A stretch of DNA of 64,000 nt from assembly GCA_946807835.1 (NCBI GenBank), contig OX327697.1:6215001-6279000 (forward strand), in the 5' to 3' direction. The position numbers and the translations under genes are program-made. This document shows positions 25,001-38,200 of the stretch, piece by piece (positions within the stretch are counted from its first letter, which is position 1; each line of letters starts with the position of its first letter). Source of the stretch: Ailanthus altissimus (Eukaryota; Streptophyta; Magnoliopsida; Sapindales; Simaroubaceae). A model generated the notes under the pieces. It saw nothing but the letters and a program-made list of their open reading frames with translations. It did not search any database and was not told where the DNA came from.

Positions 25001-26779
25001 GGAGAAAACGACTTTTCGACCCTTAATTTGATTTAATTGTTTTAAATAATTTTTTAATTTTAAATTTATTTTAAAAATTTTTGTTTCACGGCGAGTACCA
25101 TTTATTTTAATAAAAAATTTCTTTAAAAATACATAATTACAATTTTACTCTTAATATTGTAGAAGTTAGTTATAATTAGCTTTTGATCTTTTTCTTCTTT
25201 TCATTTCTTCTTCTATTTTCTGTAGAAAATAAAAATTATTTTTTAGTTAAAAGAATCCATTTTTTGTAAGGAAAAAAAAATTCCACATCTATTCTTCTTA
25301 TTTCCTTTTTTTTTCTCCTTGAAATTTCTTCCTTTCATTGCTTCTTCTTATTTCCATTTCTTCTTTCCTTTGTGCTAAACACTTGCACCCACCACCGTGA
25401 ATTCGTCCTCTTTTTAGATTTTGGCTGCGACCCAATTGACCAAAACATGGGCATCAGAGGTCTCGATATTTTGGACAAGGGTTTGAGATTAATTGGGATC
25501 GAGAGCATCTCGGCGATTTGAGCCACGGAGGGAGGTGTGGAGGTTTGACGGCGGCAATGCGGTGGGATCGAGTTGAGCCATTGGATTTTGCCCCTATTTT
25601 TTTTTTTTCATTTTTCTCAGTCGTCCACCGCCACCGTTTCATATCCCGGCTATTTTCTGGTCTCTGCCGTCATAATCGCCGAACCCACTTCACTTGTAGC
25701 CTCCTCTGCTCATCTGACTCAACTCGAGTCACCTAGCTCAATCTTGACTCTGCCGGCTACTCGGGTCAACTCAATCCTCTCATTTTCCTGCTCCCAGCTT
25801 ACTGTCCTTGGCCTCTTTGATAACAACTTCTTTGGCCCCATCCCAGCTTCCATTTCCTCTCTCTCAAATCTCCAAATCTCGACTCTTCGATCCAACTCAT
25901 TCTCCAAGCCAGTCCACGAATTTTAACGAAGCTTACAAAAAAAAAAAATCTCGATACTTTAGACCAGTAAAAGTGTCTTTGCATGCATATAACAACCAAA
26001 TCCATAGTGTTCACGGGATTTGGGGTTATGGTTTAGGGATGTTTATTTAAATTTTTTTTTTTTTTGTCCAAATTTAGTAAAATCATATATGTGCTCATGC
26101 ATTGTTTAGATGGATGAATTGTCAATATACGAATATACTATTTTGATTGGGTCACTATTTTACCCAAATGGATTGTGAACTGAGCAATACAAACAGAATC
26201 CAGAAAATTCCATAAAGGAATCAGAAAAATTCAATTGATAAAAAATAAAATAAAAACAAATTTGAAATTTTGGAACCACTTAAAATTGAACAAGTTTCTC
26301 CATTCTTTTTTTAAAAATTATTTTGTTAGAACCACTGGGAAATCATGCTTCCTGTTATGGGAAAGTAAAAGTGAAAACTTTTTGGTGGTTTTCAAGTAAT
26401 GATCCAATATATGAATTGTCAATGTATATATATAACTGGTGGATAAATTATAGTGGTTGAGATAAAAAGAAAAGGGACTTTTTAATCAAAGAGGGCCGAT
26501 AAAAAAGAAAGAAAAATGAAAGAAGAAGAAGAAGAATAAGAAGTGCTCGTAGAAAAAGAAGAAAAAATAAGAGAAAATAATTGTCACATTTCATAAAAGT
26601 CACTATTAGGATTTCAAAAAACAAAAAATGTCACTATTAAGATAAGTATCATTTTACTCAGGTTCCTATCAAAATAAACGGTATTCACTTACTAACAAAG
26701 TTTTTCAAATAATTTTAAAATAAAAAAAATGTTTAAGGTAATTACATTAAATTAAGAGGGTTTAACAGTTATTTTTTCC
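25001..26779. mobile_element. Pack-MULE-like element carrying a gene fragment
   Basis: The first and last about 120 bases are inverted copies. From 25001 GGAGAAAACGACTTTTCGAC and from 26779 inward GGAAAAAATAACTGTTAAAC are followed by ccTTAATTT..., and later taccRtttattttRata on both sides. Outside are aattaaaaa (24992-25000) and aaataaaaa (26780-26788), a possible 9-bp duplication with 8/9 matches in low-complexity DNA. It has no transposase. It contains GC-rich, gene-like DNA at about 25380-25930 that encodes part of an LRR protein. This combination defines a Pack-MULE. Confidence 0.6.
25680..25925 (+). pseudogene. Captured leucine-rich-repeat receptor-like gene fragment
   Basis: The plus-strand translation around 25800-25910 reads LTVLGLFDNNFFGPIPASIS followed by SLSNLQISTLRSNSFS, about two plant extracellular LRR units (consensus LxxLxLxxNxxxGxIPxx). 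Just upstream, in another frame, is SAGYSGQLNPLI, also typical of an LRR receptor N-terminus. A frameshift and stops separate the pieces. Kinase and signal peptide are absent. The parent is an LRR receptor-like protein elsewhere in the genome (inferred). Confidence 0.7.
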
Positions 26780-27119
26780 AAATAAAAATATAAAAATAAC
26801 CAGGTCTCTAATTTCTTATATTTTTCAACTAAGGGCGTAATTTGTGCATTTGTATTAAGTTTGCAAATTACACTACAAATTATCAAAATACCCATCTAAT
26901 GTTGAACGAGTACGCAATTTTTTTTTAATCACATACCTTACATGTATTACATTTATTATTATAATAACTAGACTCTATTAAAATTAAAATAATACTTCAC
27001 TTTTACACTGATGCGCACTTAAACTTTAACTAATTGAGATAAGACTTTTAATTAATTAAAACAAAATTTTACTTTTAAATTAACACATTTAAAAATCAGC
27101 CCTCATAAAAAAAATAGAA

Positions 27120-27240
27120 TATCCTCATTATATAAAAGAGGATTATTACATTACCTCAATACTCACCAAGAATTGAACCCACGATCTATAGTACTTACTG
27201 TAAGCACTCTAGTGCATCATACAATTTAAAATAAAGGGTA
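27120..27240 (-). mobile_element. Possible remnant of a tRNA-type SINE
   Basis: On the minus strand gatcgtgggttcaattc resembles a tRNA B-box, preceded at a plausible distance by tgatgcactagagtgctt in the A-box position. No poly-A tail or target duplication could be confirmed. Confidence 0.3.
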
Positions 27241-27990
27241 TCTTAGTTGTCTTAACAGGGTTAGGGACTTATGTAATGTAAATCAACAAACTATGTCTAT
27301 ACTTAAAAAATTATGACAAATCAATGAGCTGAATAATATTATCATATTTAAAAGATGTAGAGATGAAATTGTGACTTTCCTTTTTGTTTATTTTTTAAAC
27401 AAAAAATATTATTTTATAAAAATATATAAATTCAATAAAACATATGGTAAAGGACATTCAAATCTTATGTTATAGTAAAAATGATAATTTATGCACATTA
27501 TTTTTATTTAAATTTTTTATAATTTTTTTGTTAAATTTTATCAAATTTAACCCAAAAAAATTGATAATTTTAAAAATATAATAAGTAAATTATCATTTTC
27601 ACCGTAATACGAAATTCAAATGTCATTTTTTTCTAAAATAAATACATAACTATATGTTAGTTTAAATTATACAATAAATTGATGATATTAAGCTTGCAAG
27701 GGAAATTGTTGGTTGTAATATAATTTTTTGAATGCAACGACTCCGAGAATAAAATCAAAGTTAGAATTTAAAAAAAAAGGTTATTAAAATCTTTTTACTC
27801 TATTTATAAATTATTCAATAAAAATAAAAATTACAAGTGCAACATATCTGGAACCTAGTACATAAATTTAGAAATTTAATTAATTTATGCCATTAAAGGT
27901 GAAAAGTTGTGCTGAACATGTTATGGATTCGATGTCCACTGCACAAGTCAAAGGAACAGAAGTGACTCCAATAAAGGATATTAATACTGT

Positions 27991-28220
27991 TACCCCCTGA
28001 GGTTTACATAAATTATATTATGATATTTAATTTAAAAGAATGAATTATCTTCAGAATTTTATTTTTTTATCACATAAAATATCTTTAAAAGGTAAAAATA
28101 TTTTTATTTCTTAAAATTAAATAAAGAGAATAATAATATAATTAAAATCAAAATCTTCTGACATAATTACCCCTCCAATAATAATATTAAATTAAAACAT
28201 CATAGTTTCAGGGGACCAAC
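27991..28220. mobile_element. Possible short MITE
   Basis: taccccctgaggtttacata at 27991 and, inverted, gtcccctgaaactatgatg ending near 28218 are followed on both sides by tatgatRtttaattta-like sequence. It is about 230 bp, AT-rich inside, with no coding. A target duplication is not evident. Confidence 0.4.
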
Positions 28221-28522
28221 TTTGAATAAGTCTTCTCATAAAAATAATATTTATTGTAAAAATGACCTTTGAAAAACAACGAAAAAAGTTGCATGCAAGG
28301 GACAGCACACAAAGGCGTGTTGTGCATTTATGCTAATTTATTATACGAGTCAAAGTTGAAATTGTATTTTCTTATTTCAAATTTAAATTTGAATTTAAAT
28401 TGTTGTAAATAATCCAACATTTAAATTTATAGTCTTATTCATCCATACACCCAATCGACTATCAGCTATGGATAGAAATTTACTGGGGGGTTTTCAGTAT
28501 CGCTTATTTAATATGGGGCTCA

Positions 28523-28566
28523 GGCCCAAACGGAATCCTAAATCAGGCCGGAACAAGCCCAAACAC
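28523..28566. promoter_or_regulatory. Pair of Site II-type elements upstream of the CMC1-type gene
   Basis: ggcccaaa (28523-28530) and agcccaaa (28556-28563), the complements of TTTGGGCC/TTTGGGCT, lie about 160-200 bp before the start codon. TGGGCC/T Site II motifs are enriched in promoters of plant genes for mitochondrial proteins and bind TCP factors (established knowledge). Use in this gene is inferred. Confidence 0.5.
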
Positions 28567-28724
28567 CAAAGACTTGTTGCTTACCCGCGGTTGAGAGAAG
28601 TGGCGAAAGTAACCTGCACCATCATCTTCCTCGAAAGCTGACCAATAGCTGTTCCCATTTGACACAAACCGTCTTCATTTTCACCCAACAACGAAGAATT
28701 TCACTCTTAACAGACAAATTTTAA

Positions 28725-31298
28725 ATGGGGTTCGTGCAGGAAGCACGTGAGAATCACGTGAAGAAGAAGGTGGAAGAAGGTATATTAATTTAAGAGTAGT
28801 AGTATTCTCATAATATATGCTTAAACCCTAATGAACCCTTGCTTGATTATAGCCTTGTTTTTCAGTTTGATGCTGAAAATGTGACATGGGGTTCAAATTT
28901 TTATTTATTTTAGCTCTAAGGAGCAAAATGAAGCAAAAGGCGATAAAAGAATGTGATCATTACACGTCAAAGTATGCCCAGTGTGTCGTTGGAAGAACGA
29001 TCTCGGTGGTGTGGCAATGTCGCAAACAAGCTAAAGAATTAAATGATTGCCTTCATCAATAGTAAGTTCTGTTGCATTTAGGAAACTGATTTAGTTCATT
29101 TATTTTCTCACCTTAATATGTCTTATTTGAAATGAAGAAATGTCATATGATCGTTGGTGAAATTAGGCTGGTTTTGACACTGCTTTTGGCATAGTCAAAA
29201 CCATGCATTTTTATGTTACGTAATGTGTAGCGGAAACAAACAAAAGAAATTTATAGAAGTTATTCAGATTGGAGTGATTTCAGGAGGAGCCTTTGATGGA
29301 TACTTCTGGTAAAAATGCTATTTGGATCAGAAAATCAGTTGAAGTGCTTTCTGGAAAAGCATAGACATCTGTTTAGCTCCAAAGTGCTTCTACAAAGGCA
29401 TTTGCAAAAATACCTTAGTTTTAAATCTTTACAAATGGGATTGCTAACAAGACTGGAATTTAACATCTTGTATGTGTCAGATGGAAATATGGGATATGGT
29501 TGTTGTGAACTGTCGCCATATTCTGTTGGCTAAGGAAATAATTTTGGATTCGATGGGTTTCGCTTGGGTAATCTCCATAGAGTAGTACACTTTAGCACTA
29601 CTCATAAAGTTTTCATATTCTCAATAACTTTATTCAACTTTTTGTTGGCATTCTTTGATAACTAATGATTGAAGGTTTAACTGTTGGTTCCTGTAATGTT
29701 TCTAAAAAGAGGTCTTCTTGTGGACAGGTTCTATTGAGTAATCACTAAGGTCTTTGGTGATACTACAACCAAGAGTACTTGTAAAATTATTAACCACTCA
29801 TGCCTTACTGAATATGAAACATTTGAGCAAAATTTGACTTGTTCGTAGCTTTCTGGGGCTGCTCACTTGTTGCATGTGTATCATCACTGAATAGCATGAA
29901 TTGCAATTTCACTATACTCTTCCTCTTATTTTACCCTATGTGCAATTTTTTCATTAAGTTATTGTTGCAAACTATTTTATCGATCATTAAATTATGCTTA
30001 GAGATGGAGAGAATATGACTCTTGTTTCTGGTTAGGCATGGTTTCAGCATAAAAATTCATACTTTTCAACAACATGGTTATCTCCAGTGATGGTAACTAC
30101 TTGAAAATGTTATGCAAAGGGAAGAAGTGAACTGTTTCTACCCGGCATTTGATTCCCTTTGACAATGGTTAGTGTAAAAGTGTCACTTGCTTGCTTACAA
30201 CTTCAAAGGAATCTAACCTTAGGTCTATTTTTGGGATATGAGTATCCTTGCGTACAATTGCAAGTATATAAAGCTACTTGAAAAGGTTAAAATTTTTAAC
30301 CTTGTGGACTTGTGAAGAAGGATCATGTATGGCAGAGGCAGTGCACGCCTGTTAAAACATTTCTCATCTTTGGACTTTTTCTGCATCATTTGTTGTCTGT
30401 GTTACTTTCGGTCATCTTAGAATATAAAATTACAAACTTTATATTGGTTAGACGATTTTGGTAGCACTGAACCACTAGTTCTAAAATCTTTTCCTTCTGA
30501 GCATTGGGCAAATTACTCTTTATGGACGACAACGAAAAATAAAAGTCGAAGATTGTACAGTTTTTTGCACTTTTTGGGGTTGATCTGCCTCACTCTGTTG
30601 TTGTTGAACTGTGCACCTGAGTATATATGATCAGAAGCAATCAGAGGCTATTGGTTGCTGATGCAAGCATTAGTATTTGCAACTTAGACATTATGGTTAT
30701 CTTTTATTTAATATGCTAGATATTTGATACCAGAAATTTTTTAAACTTTGTTTATCATTGGTGGGACATCATTACTGCTGTATTTATCGCTCATTGTGAA
30801 TTTTTGGTGGAATCATTATAGGTCGTCATGCGGATCATGTCCAATTAATTATACCAAAAGACTAAGAAAAATAGAAAAGATAAAGAAAAGGTTAATGAAA
30901 AGAAATGCCTTTTACTCTATTATTGCAATTGTATGTATGGAGAAGATGAAAGAAAAAAGTTGAAAATGTAAAATTTTATGTAGTTTGTTGATTTTCAGAG
31001 TTGTTATGTTGGTTATAGTGCTGCAAATGTTAATACATTATGACCTTATTTTGCTTTTGTTATTTCTGTGTCATATATCTCATGTCAATGATTGATGCCA
31101 AAGGTATGTCAATGATTGATGCCAAAGGTTACACGTCGATTGAATATAGTGAGAACTGTGTTAATATATGTACTTGAGTTGGGAATATTAAATAACTTTT
31201 TTTGTGCTGTTTTCTGAAGCACCAATGATGCTGTTCTGGAGGAAATGAAGAAAGAATATATGCTTCAGCAAGATGGGAAAGCTGCCACAAGAATCTAG
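28725..31298 (+). CDS. Twin-CX9C protein, COX assembly mitochondrial protein (CMC1) type, complete
   Basis: Three exons, 28725-28779, 28914-29061 and 31220-31298, join in frame to 93 residues. The protein has two CX9C motifs, C32-x9-C42 and C54-x9-C64 (CDHYTSKYAQC and CRKQAKELNDC). These form two disulfide bonds in a helical hairpin after Mia40 import into the mitochondrial intermembrane space. CMC1-type proteins help insert copper and assemble cytochrome c oxidase (family knowledge). The charged N-terminus (MGFVQEARENHVKKKVEE) has no cleavable presequence, as usual for this family. The second intron is long (2158 bp) and includes a 24-bp tandem repeat. Which of the small CX9C subfamilies it belongs to (CMC1 or CMC2-like) cannot be fixed by eye. 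Confidence 0.9.
31082..31129. repeat. 24-bp perfect tandem duplication in the CMC1-type gene intron
   Basis: atgtcaatgattgatgcc and the following aaaggt occur twice head to tail (31082-31105, 31106-31129) about 90 bases before the last exon. Confidence 0.95.
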
Positions 31299-32236
31299 CC
31301 CCTCGTGCCCTTCCTTATTGATGGCCCTCAATCAACAATTCAGCATCCAATTTATCATAGTTTCATGATGGAAAGTCTGTACTGTGATTGGTTCCTGTTG
31401 AGTCTTGATCCCTAAGCCAATACATGGTATCTCTGAGATCGTGCATTTAACCATACAACTATTGCAAGGTCTTCCGATAATTTTTTCTTCTGCTCTGAAG
31501 CACGAACAGAGTTGTAGCCGTTGAAGATTCCAATTTTTAACAAGTTTTGTTGAACAGTTACTTTTTTTTTAATTGGATTGTGCATGGCTTGTTAGATTAC
31601 AAGTTCAGCTGTCTATGCAGATGGCAGAATGTGACTAGTTACAACGTTGAATCTAAGAACTATGGTTAATGAGACGACGCTACTGAGCTAAACATGGTTT
31701 CCTTTTGGCATTATTCATTTCTAGGTTTTTTATCCAGTCACGTTGAATCCAGTGACCGACATACTCCGTGCGTGCTTGGGTGTATTGTTAAGATCAGAGT
31801 TTGTTAAAAGCTTAACGTTTCAAGTTTACGAGTTTAACATCAGCCACAATAAGGCCTTTGTTTCAAGGTGACAGTACAAACATTAATATTAGAATAATAG
31901 ATCAGATGCAGGAATGTTAACCCAAAAAAATATGAAAATTTTTGTAAGAGAACTTGGCCATAGCCACTACACAACAAAATTTAAGTTCATTCATAACGAA
32001 ATTGAACAGACATGGGGTTTTCCCTCTTTCAAGTTTTTGAAATACTTGGCCCAGAGTTCACCATCACCGAAATTCTAATACCCTGTTTCAAATTCCCTTA
32101 GGTCAAGGCCAGCCATTAAGACACCCGAAAAGTGAAAAAGAGACCCCACATGACAAAAAAAAACATGTCCAACCATGTCAAATTAGACCCCACATGACCA
32201 AAAAAAAAAATACATGTCCAACCCTATCAAATTAGC
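31299..32236. other. Shared 3' region between the convergent CMC1-type and CCT6 genes
   Basis: No coding region. It should contain both 3' untranslated regions. A 44-bp tandem duplication (agaccccacatgac ... catgtccaacc) at 32141-32235 ends directly at the CCT6 stop codon and is likely in its 3' untranslated region. Confidence 0.7.
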
Positions 32237-35200
32237 TTAATTTGGCTTCCGCATGTTACGACCAGCACGAATTACCTCATCCACCAATAGCAACTGGGAT
32301 GCAATTACAGGCCTGCAAAATAAAGTAGCATTTTGTTGTTTAATTAAAGCAATCCAGGAAATAAAACAGTAGCAATGTAAAATTCCTTTTATCTTTTCCT
32401 ATTTTTCAGGGAAAGGCTTGGTAGGCCTTCTAATTTGGAAAGTCTCTTAATGTACAAGCTCAGACATTCCCACCAGTACTGGAGGTAGGACGCAATAGTT
32501 TAATGATATGAAGGGCATGTTTCAAGTACAAAAAGATTGTGAGAAAAGGAAACAAGTTTCCACTTACACTGAGTTTATAATTTGGCGCTTCACAGAGTAG
32601 TTATCAAAGATACCCTCCATTTGTGGGTCAAGGGGGTCTCCTGAGTGCTGGTTTAATCCCACAACATTTCCCCTATCATGCTCCCCCTGAACATCCAGAT
32701 GGCATAACATAGCTCAAATTAGATTTATCCCTTTTCCCTTCAGATAAGAAAAAGGATGGGACACAGGAGCAAAAGATATAAACCTTAAGGGCAATGATCA
32801 CATCTTGAGTGTCAAGCCCCGCATTCTCAGCAAGCGTCTTCGGCACCACAAGAAGGGCATCAGCAAAAGCTTCAACACCCAATTGAGCGCGCTGCTCCAT
32901 GTTTGTAAACATCAGAAATTGTTGAAAAGATAAAAAAAATGTTCTATATATTTTCTGGAACGAAAAAATAATAGAAATATACCCCTTGAACAGTTTTTGT
33001 CACTTCATTGACTAGGTATTGTCTGGCTGCAACTTCAAAAGCTCCTGCCCCCTGAAAACAGTAGAAACATGTGTCACTATGAACAAAATATTCACAAAAG
33101 ATACTTATTGAGAAATCAGAAAAATTAAAACCTAACACAGCCCAACACCACCACCACCACTTTTTCACCATCTGAAAGCAATCCTCATTTCATAACTAGC
33201 TGAAATAAACATGCTTTAACAGCTCTTTCTTAAACAGTTAAACTGCTGCAACAGTTGAACAATGAACAATTAAACCCTAAAGCAGTTTGCCCCTCAGATT
33301 GCTTGCCATACTAATTTCATTTTAATTTTCCCCACATCACCCTAAAGCATCTGTCTCCACTATTCTGTCTTGAAGACAGGGAGAAAACAAGAAGCACTTC
33401 TCGTGAAAGATGAGCCAAAATATCTTCAACTTCCTTTTCATGACAGTGGCTACAAGCTGTTAGAAGGTTTCCTCATAAATACATGTAACTAAGCAAAGTC
33501 CACAATGCTGTTACAAGTTAGCATAAGCATTGTTCTTGCAAAGCAAATATGCATCAAGATCATGCTTTTTCTCAAGATCTTAAAAAGAGAATGAATATAA
33601 AATTTATTTTGTCAATCAACTATCTAAAGCAAATTCGCACAAACCAAAAAGGTAATAATAAACAAAAATCATAAAATTCCTGCTAAAAAGCAGCAGAAGC
33701 AGATAAATTCTAAATTGAGCAGAACTTACCAATACAACTGCTTCATCTTCAATAGTATTTTTGACTGCTCTCAAGCCATCACGCACGGCATCCTTAATTT
33801 GGGCAATTGTATGGTCGTTAGGCCCTACACCATTTAAAGATGGCAATGAAGATAAGAGAAGCACAGAATGCAATAGGATTGTACACACCACAAAAGCCGT
33901 TTTGGTTAGAATGCGTTAGAACAATACAGTAACTTTTTATAGATTACATAAATTTAGAAATGCAACAAATGTACCTTTAATCAGAATAGTACAAGAATGA
34001 GGAATCTTCACATTTTCGACAAACGTATACTTCTCTTCCCCAAGCACATGCTCATAGACAAGTCCAGCCCAACCAAGGCAATCGGGAGTCAAATCATCAA
34101 CAGAATTAACTGCTTCTCCTCCACAAGCCAAAACCAACCGCTCCATATTTCTTCTCTTTGCTCTTCTAAGAGCAATTATCTACAAAATCATTGAATCAGC
34201 AAGTTGCAAACAATATATGAAACAGATGAGAGAGATTAACTACAATCTTATATAGCCATTTACAACTAAACTACTTGCCTAGAAAATCAGTAGATATATC
34301 ATCAAAGTAACTGTAAGATCATCCAACAAAGAGATCTTGGGTAATAGCTGACATTTATTTCTTTCACAACTTTCTCTTTCTGAGAAGAATAGAATAATTA
34401 TAAGCTACTATAAATGAAACCAGACATATAAAATATAAGTACCTGATGAACCTAACAATACAGACAATCGAGCAAATTTAGTTTTATTTTAGGCATCAAA
34501 AGTAACACTAAAATCTCCTATATCCTCATTTATAGAAACATGATTCCATCAAAGCAAACAATTCGATAATGCATCATGTTGTCTACAACAGCATAAATTG
34601 AAATGAGAAAAGTTACTCGGCATAGAAAAATATCAATTAAAAAGCATTCTGAAAAGATGAAACAAGAGGAAAACTGTATAACGGCCAAAACCAAACCATT
34701 TAATTTAAATAATAGAATAATGTAAGGTGAAAAACAACATAAGAAAACTTTTTTTTCCATGGAAAACTCAAATGGTTGCAATCTGAGTATGCTTCAAGAA
34801 GCAAATGTAATTGAGGATGTATTATTTCAATGAGGACAAATAGTAGGCATAGAATTCACATTTTTGTAATCAAATAAAATATTTAGTCACCTCATGGGAG
34901 ATAAAAATAGACTAAATAGAATTAATGTTGTTTAATTACCCAATTACTGACCAGAAGATTTAGCCTGTTTGAATCACTATTAGTTTGATACTTCTAATGG
35001 CAGCAGTTTAAGTACCATAAAAAATCATATATATTGCCGAGCCATAATCTCTCAACGAATTGAACATGTGTGATGAACAATGCATAACTTACCCCTGCCC
35101 TGGCAAGAAGGTCAAGTGATGGGGGATCAATACCCTTCTGATTGATAACAACAAAGTTGTTGTCATTACCCGAACAAACCTACATAAAACATAGCCATTG

Positions 35201-38200
35201 TTTAACAAAAAATATTACTGATAAACTATTGTTGTAAAAAAATTTGAAAAAGAAAAAAAAAAAACAAAGTGCATTAACAATTTCCCACCTTATTTTTTAG
35301 TTCAATAATCTTTTTGACTCTTTCATCAACCTGGCGCCTTTCAGCTGCAACCATTGCCTCTCTCTGTTCAGCATTTGAGTAGAAAAAACCTGCATTTATT
35401 TCACTGGAAGGTATAGAGTCATTAGTTTGAGGATGTTGGTAATCAATATAGAAATATACCAAACAAGAAGATCTGGCAGGATTTTTCCAAGTTTATCTCA
35501 ACCACTCAGATTATTTTAAACTAACATAAAAACAAAATGCATTGCAAAATGAAACCAATGCACTGAATCGTTAAACAAATTTAGACAATAGGCCATGGAA
35601 AAAAATAACTTTGAACCATCTTTTTTTTCTTTGGTTGATGGAGAAACACTATGAAACACTTATTATTTTTTTCCAGATTCATAGCCTGCCGAAAGGCATA
35701 TGCAAGAGAAACTAGGAGAAAGATAATAATGCTTGATACAGTGTCAAGGAAAACCTAAGACAAAGAAAATATTCAATAGATCACTACAGTGTAGGGATGA
35801 CAATTTCCGGATTTGGACGCAAAACCCTGACCCGGGTCTGGATTCAAGTCTGAGCCGGGTCCGCGTAACCTGGAACCCAGATTTTATACTGGATTTTTTT
35901 TTGTTGTTTTTTTTTTCCAATGAATAAAAATCCAAAGAGTGGCATCTCAACTGAAAACAACATGGCCACTCATTGAATATTACATCTAAGACAATGTCAC
36001 CGATTCTCTCTCTCCGGTTCTCTAACACGGCCCCCAAGCTCCCGGTCACTTGCGATCAAAACCACCTCCATTGACTTGAGAACTTGTAGCTGACATTGTT
36101 GACGGTGGAATCGGAAGGTGGAGAAAGTACAAGCACCGAGGCGTTTATAGGATGAATAGAGACTTTGTGAAGGATAAAAGAGGGAGGTGGCACTTTGGTG
36201 AATCTTTCACATGGAATGGTAGATCTTGTTAGCTAGGGGACGAGAATGACAAGCATGATATTGAGCAGGTCTTTTTTTTTTTTTTCCACAATTATTTGGA
36301 CTTCTTTCTCCTTTATTTTAACATATTACTCATTTGCTTGTTAATTTCTTTCCTTCTGGATTTTTATTTGCCTTTTGCAGGCAATAATTGCTTTGAAGAA
36401 GGGTGTTCAACTTCTGAAATATGGTCATAAGGGAAAGCCTAAGTTTTATCCTTTTAGACTTTCTAGTGTAAAATTTTTTTTTAATAATTTTCAAGTCTTT
36501 AATTTTGTTTGCCTTGAGATGTTAGTGTTATAATTGCTGCTTGGAGTTTGATGTTTTACGCCAAAATTTTGTTGAAATAAAAAGGGAGCTTGACAATGAT
36601 GAGTTTCATGAAAAAGAGAAATTTCCCAAATCAAAAACCCGGGTTTCCAGGCCAGCGGATCCAAGAAAAAAACTCGGATTTTCCGATTTTCTTTTTCGGA
36701 TTTTCGGGTTTTTCGGGATCCGGATCCAGATCCAGGTTTTTTGGCCATCCCTACTAGTATAGTGTAGACATTTGTTTCAAAACACAAAATATCATAAAAA
36801 ATTGCTTTTCTTTGCATATAAATGTATATCTTCTAGTAATGTACCTTTTGTCATACTCCAAGGACACATTGCATGTCAATATATAACAATTCTCAGCTCT
36901 TCGCTTCATATCGGGATGCCTAGAACCATGATCGAGGACAAGACCCTCAACCTATAAAAAACAAAGGTGAATTGAGCAACTGCAGACAACAAAAAAAGAA
37001 AAAAAAAGAAATGAAGAAGAAAAATGAAGTGGAATCAGAATATCCAGGTTCATAATCCATGACAAAATAGTAGGATTCAAAGAGACAGGTTCAATTTGAA
37101 TTTCCTTATAAGATTGAGCTGACCATATTAATAGATCGCTTAAGAATATGAGAACTATTACAAAGTCAGATAATTACAATATATTATTTTTTGAATTGAT
37201 CTTTAAACTAAGCTGCCAAAGAAGGATCTTGAAATCCATGCGTGAGCAGGACCAACTGGCAACCAAAATCCCTCATTGTTCTCTAATAACTTCAAATATA
37301 TAATTAGCTGAATAATCTAAAAGGAATGCATTAAAATTTGGTATCAAGGCAATTTTCCTATAAAAACATTCTTCAAAAGGATTTGGGATGAGAGAGTGTG
37401 GAAGATGGAAAACAAGTAATTCAAATCAAAGATAAAAAACTTTAACATACAAGGTGTGTGTCCACATCAAACTTATGGCGCATGTGCATCATTTCCACCA
37501 TAAAAAGATCAATAGCCTCCTCAGGTTTCCGAATGCAGAGAACCTGTCATATTCAACCCATAATTTATTTATTTAAAATAAGGGAAAAGGTTTACCACAC
37601 TGTAACAGAAGGCTAGATGGAGATAAATGCTTGACAAGGTACTGAACCGAACGCTTATCAAAACCAGTAGGTGCACTCACCGCATTAACAACTATGTCGG
37701 TCAACTGATCTGCCAATGATTCGTATAGCTGCAGAGCAAGCACATAGCAATAGTCAAACCAAAAATAGCAGAAAACTAAGGAAAGTAAGAAAATGAAACA
37801 GGAACTACAAAATACCTTTGTTCTTAGAGTAGTTCTTGCAACCATTTTTAGTATCTCTTTATCAGGCTCATCACCCATCACCACAGGAGTCTTGAACTTC
37901 TCAAGAAACTGGAGAGTTGCTCTTTTGGCAATCTCGAAACCATCAACCAAAACACGTGGGTGCATACCTAAAAAAAGCAGGAGACCATCCATAAAATTGA
38001 TGATAGTGGTTTCTATTCTATTTTTGATAATGAGTGACATCTAGAATGTTTCCTCATATCAGAAAACAACAAACAGAAACAAGATCAGAGCCTTCACCAC
38101 TTGCTTGTAAGAACCCTTAAACTACATTCATAAAGAGAAGTGTGCAAACAAAAATCCCAAAGTACTAATAAAAAGCAGCAACTAGTATCTGAAAAGGTGT

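Larger units (their letters stand above)
26780..28450. other. AT-rich intergenic DNA without a gene
   Basis: No coding region is recognised. It holds a possible SINE head (about 27120-27240) and a possible MITE (27991-28220), listed separately. Confidence 0.7.
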
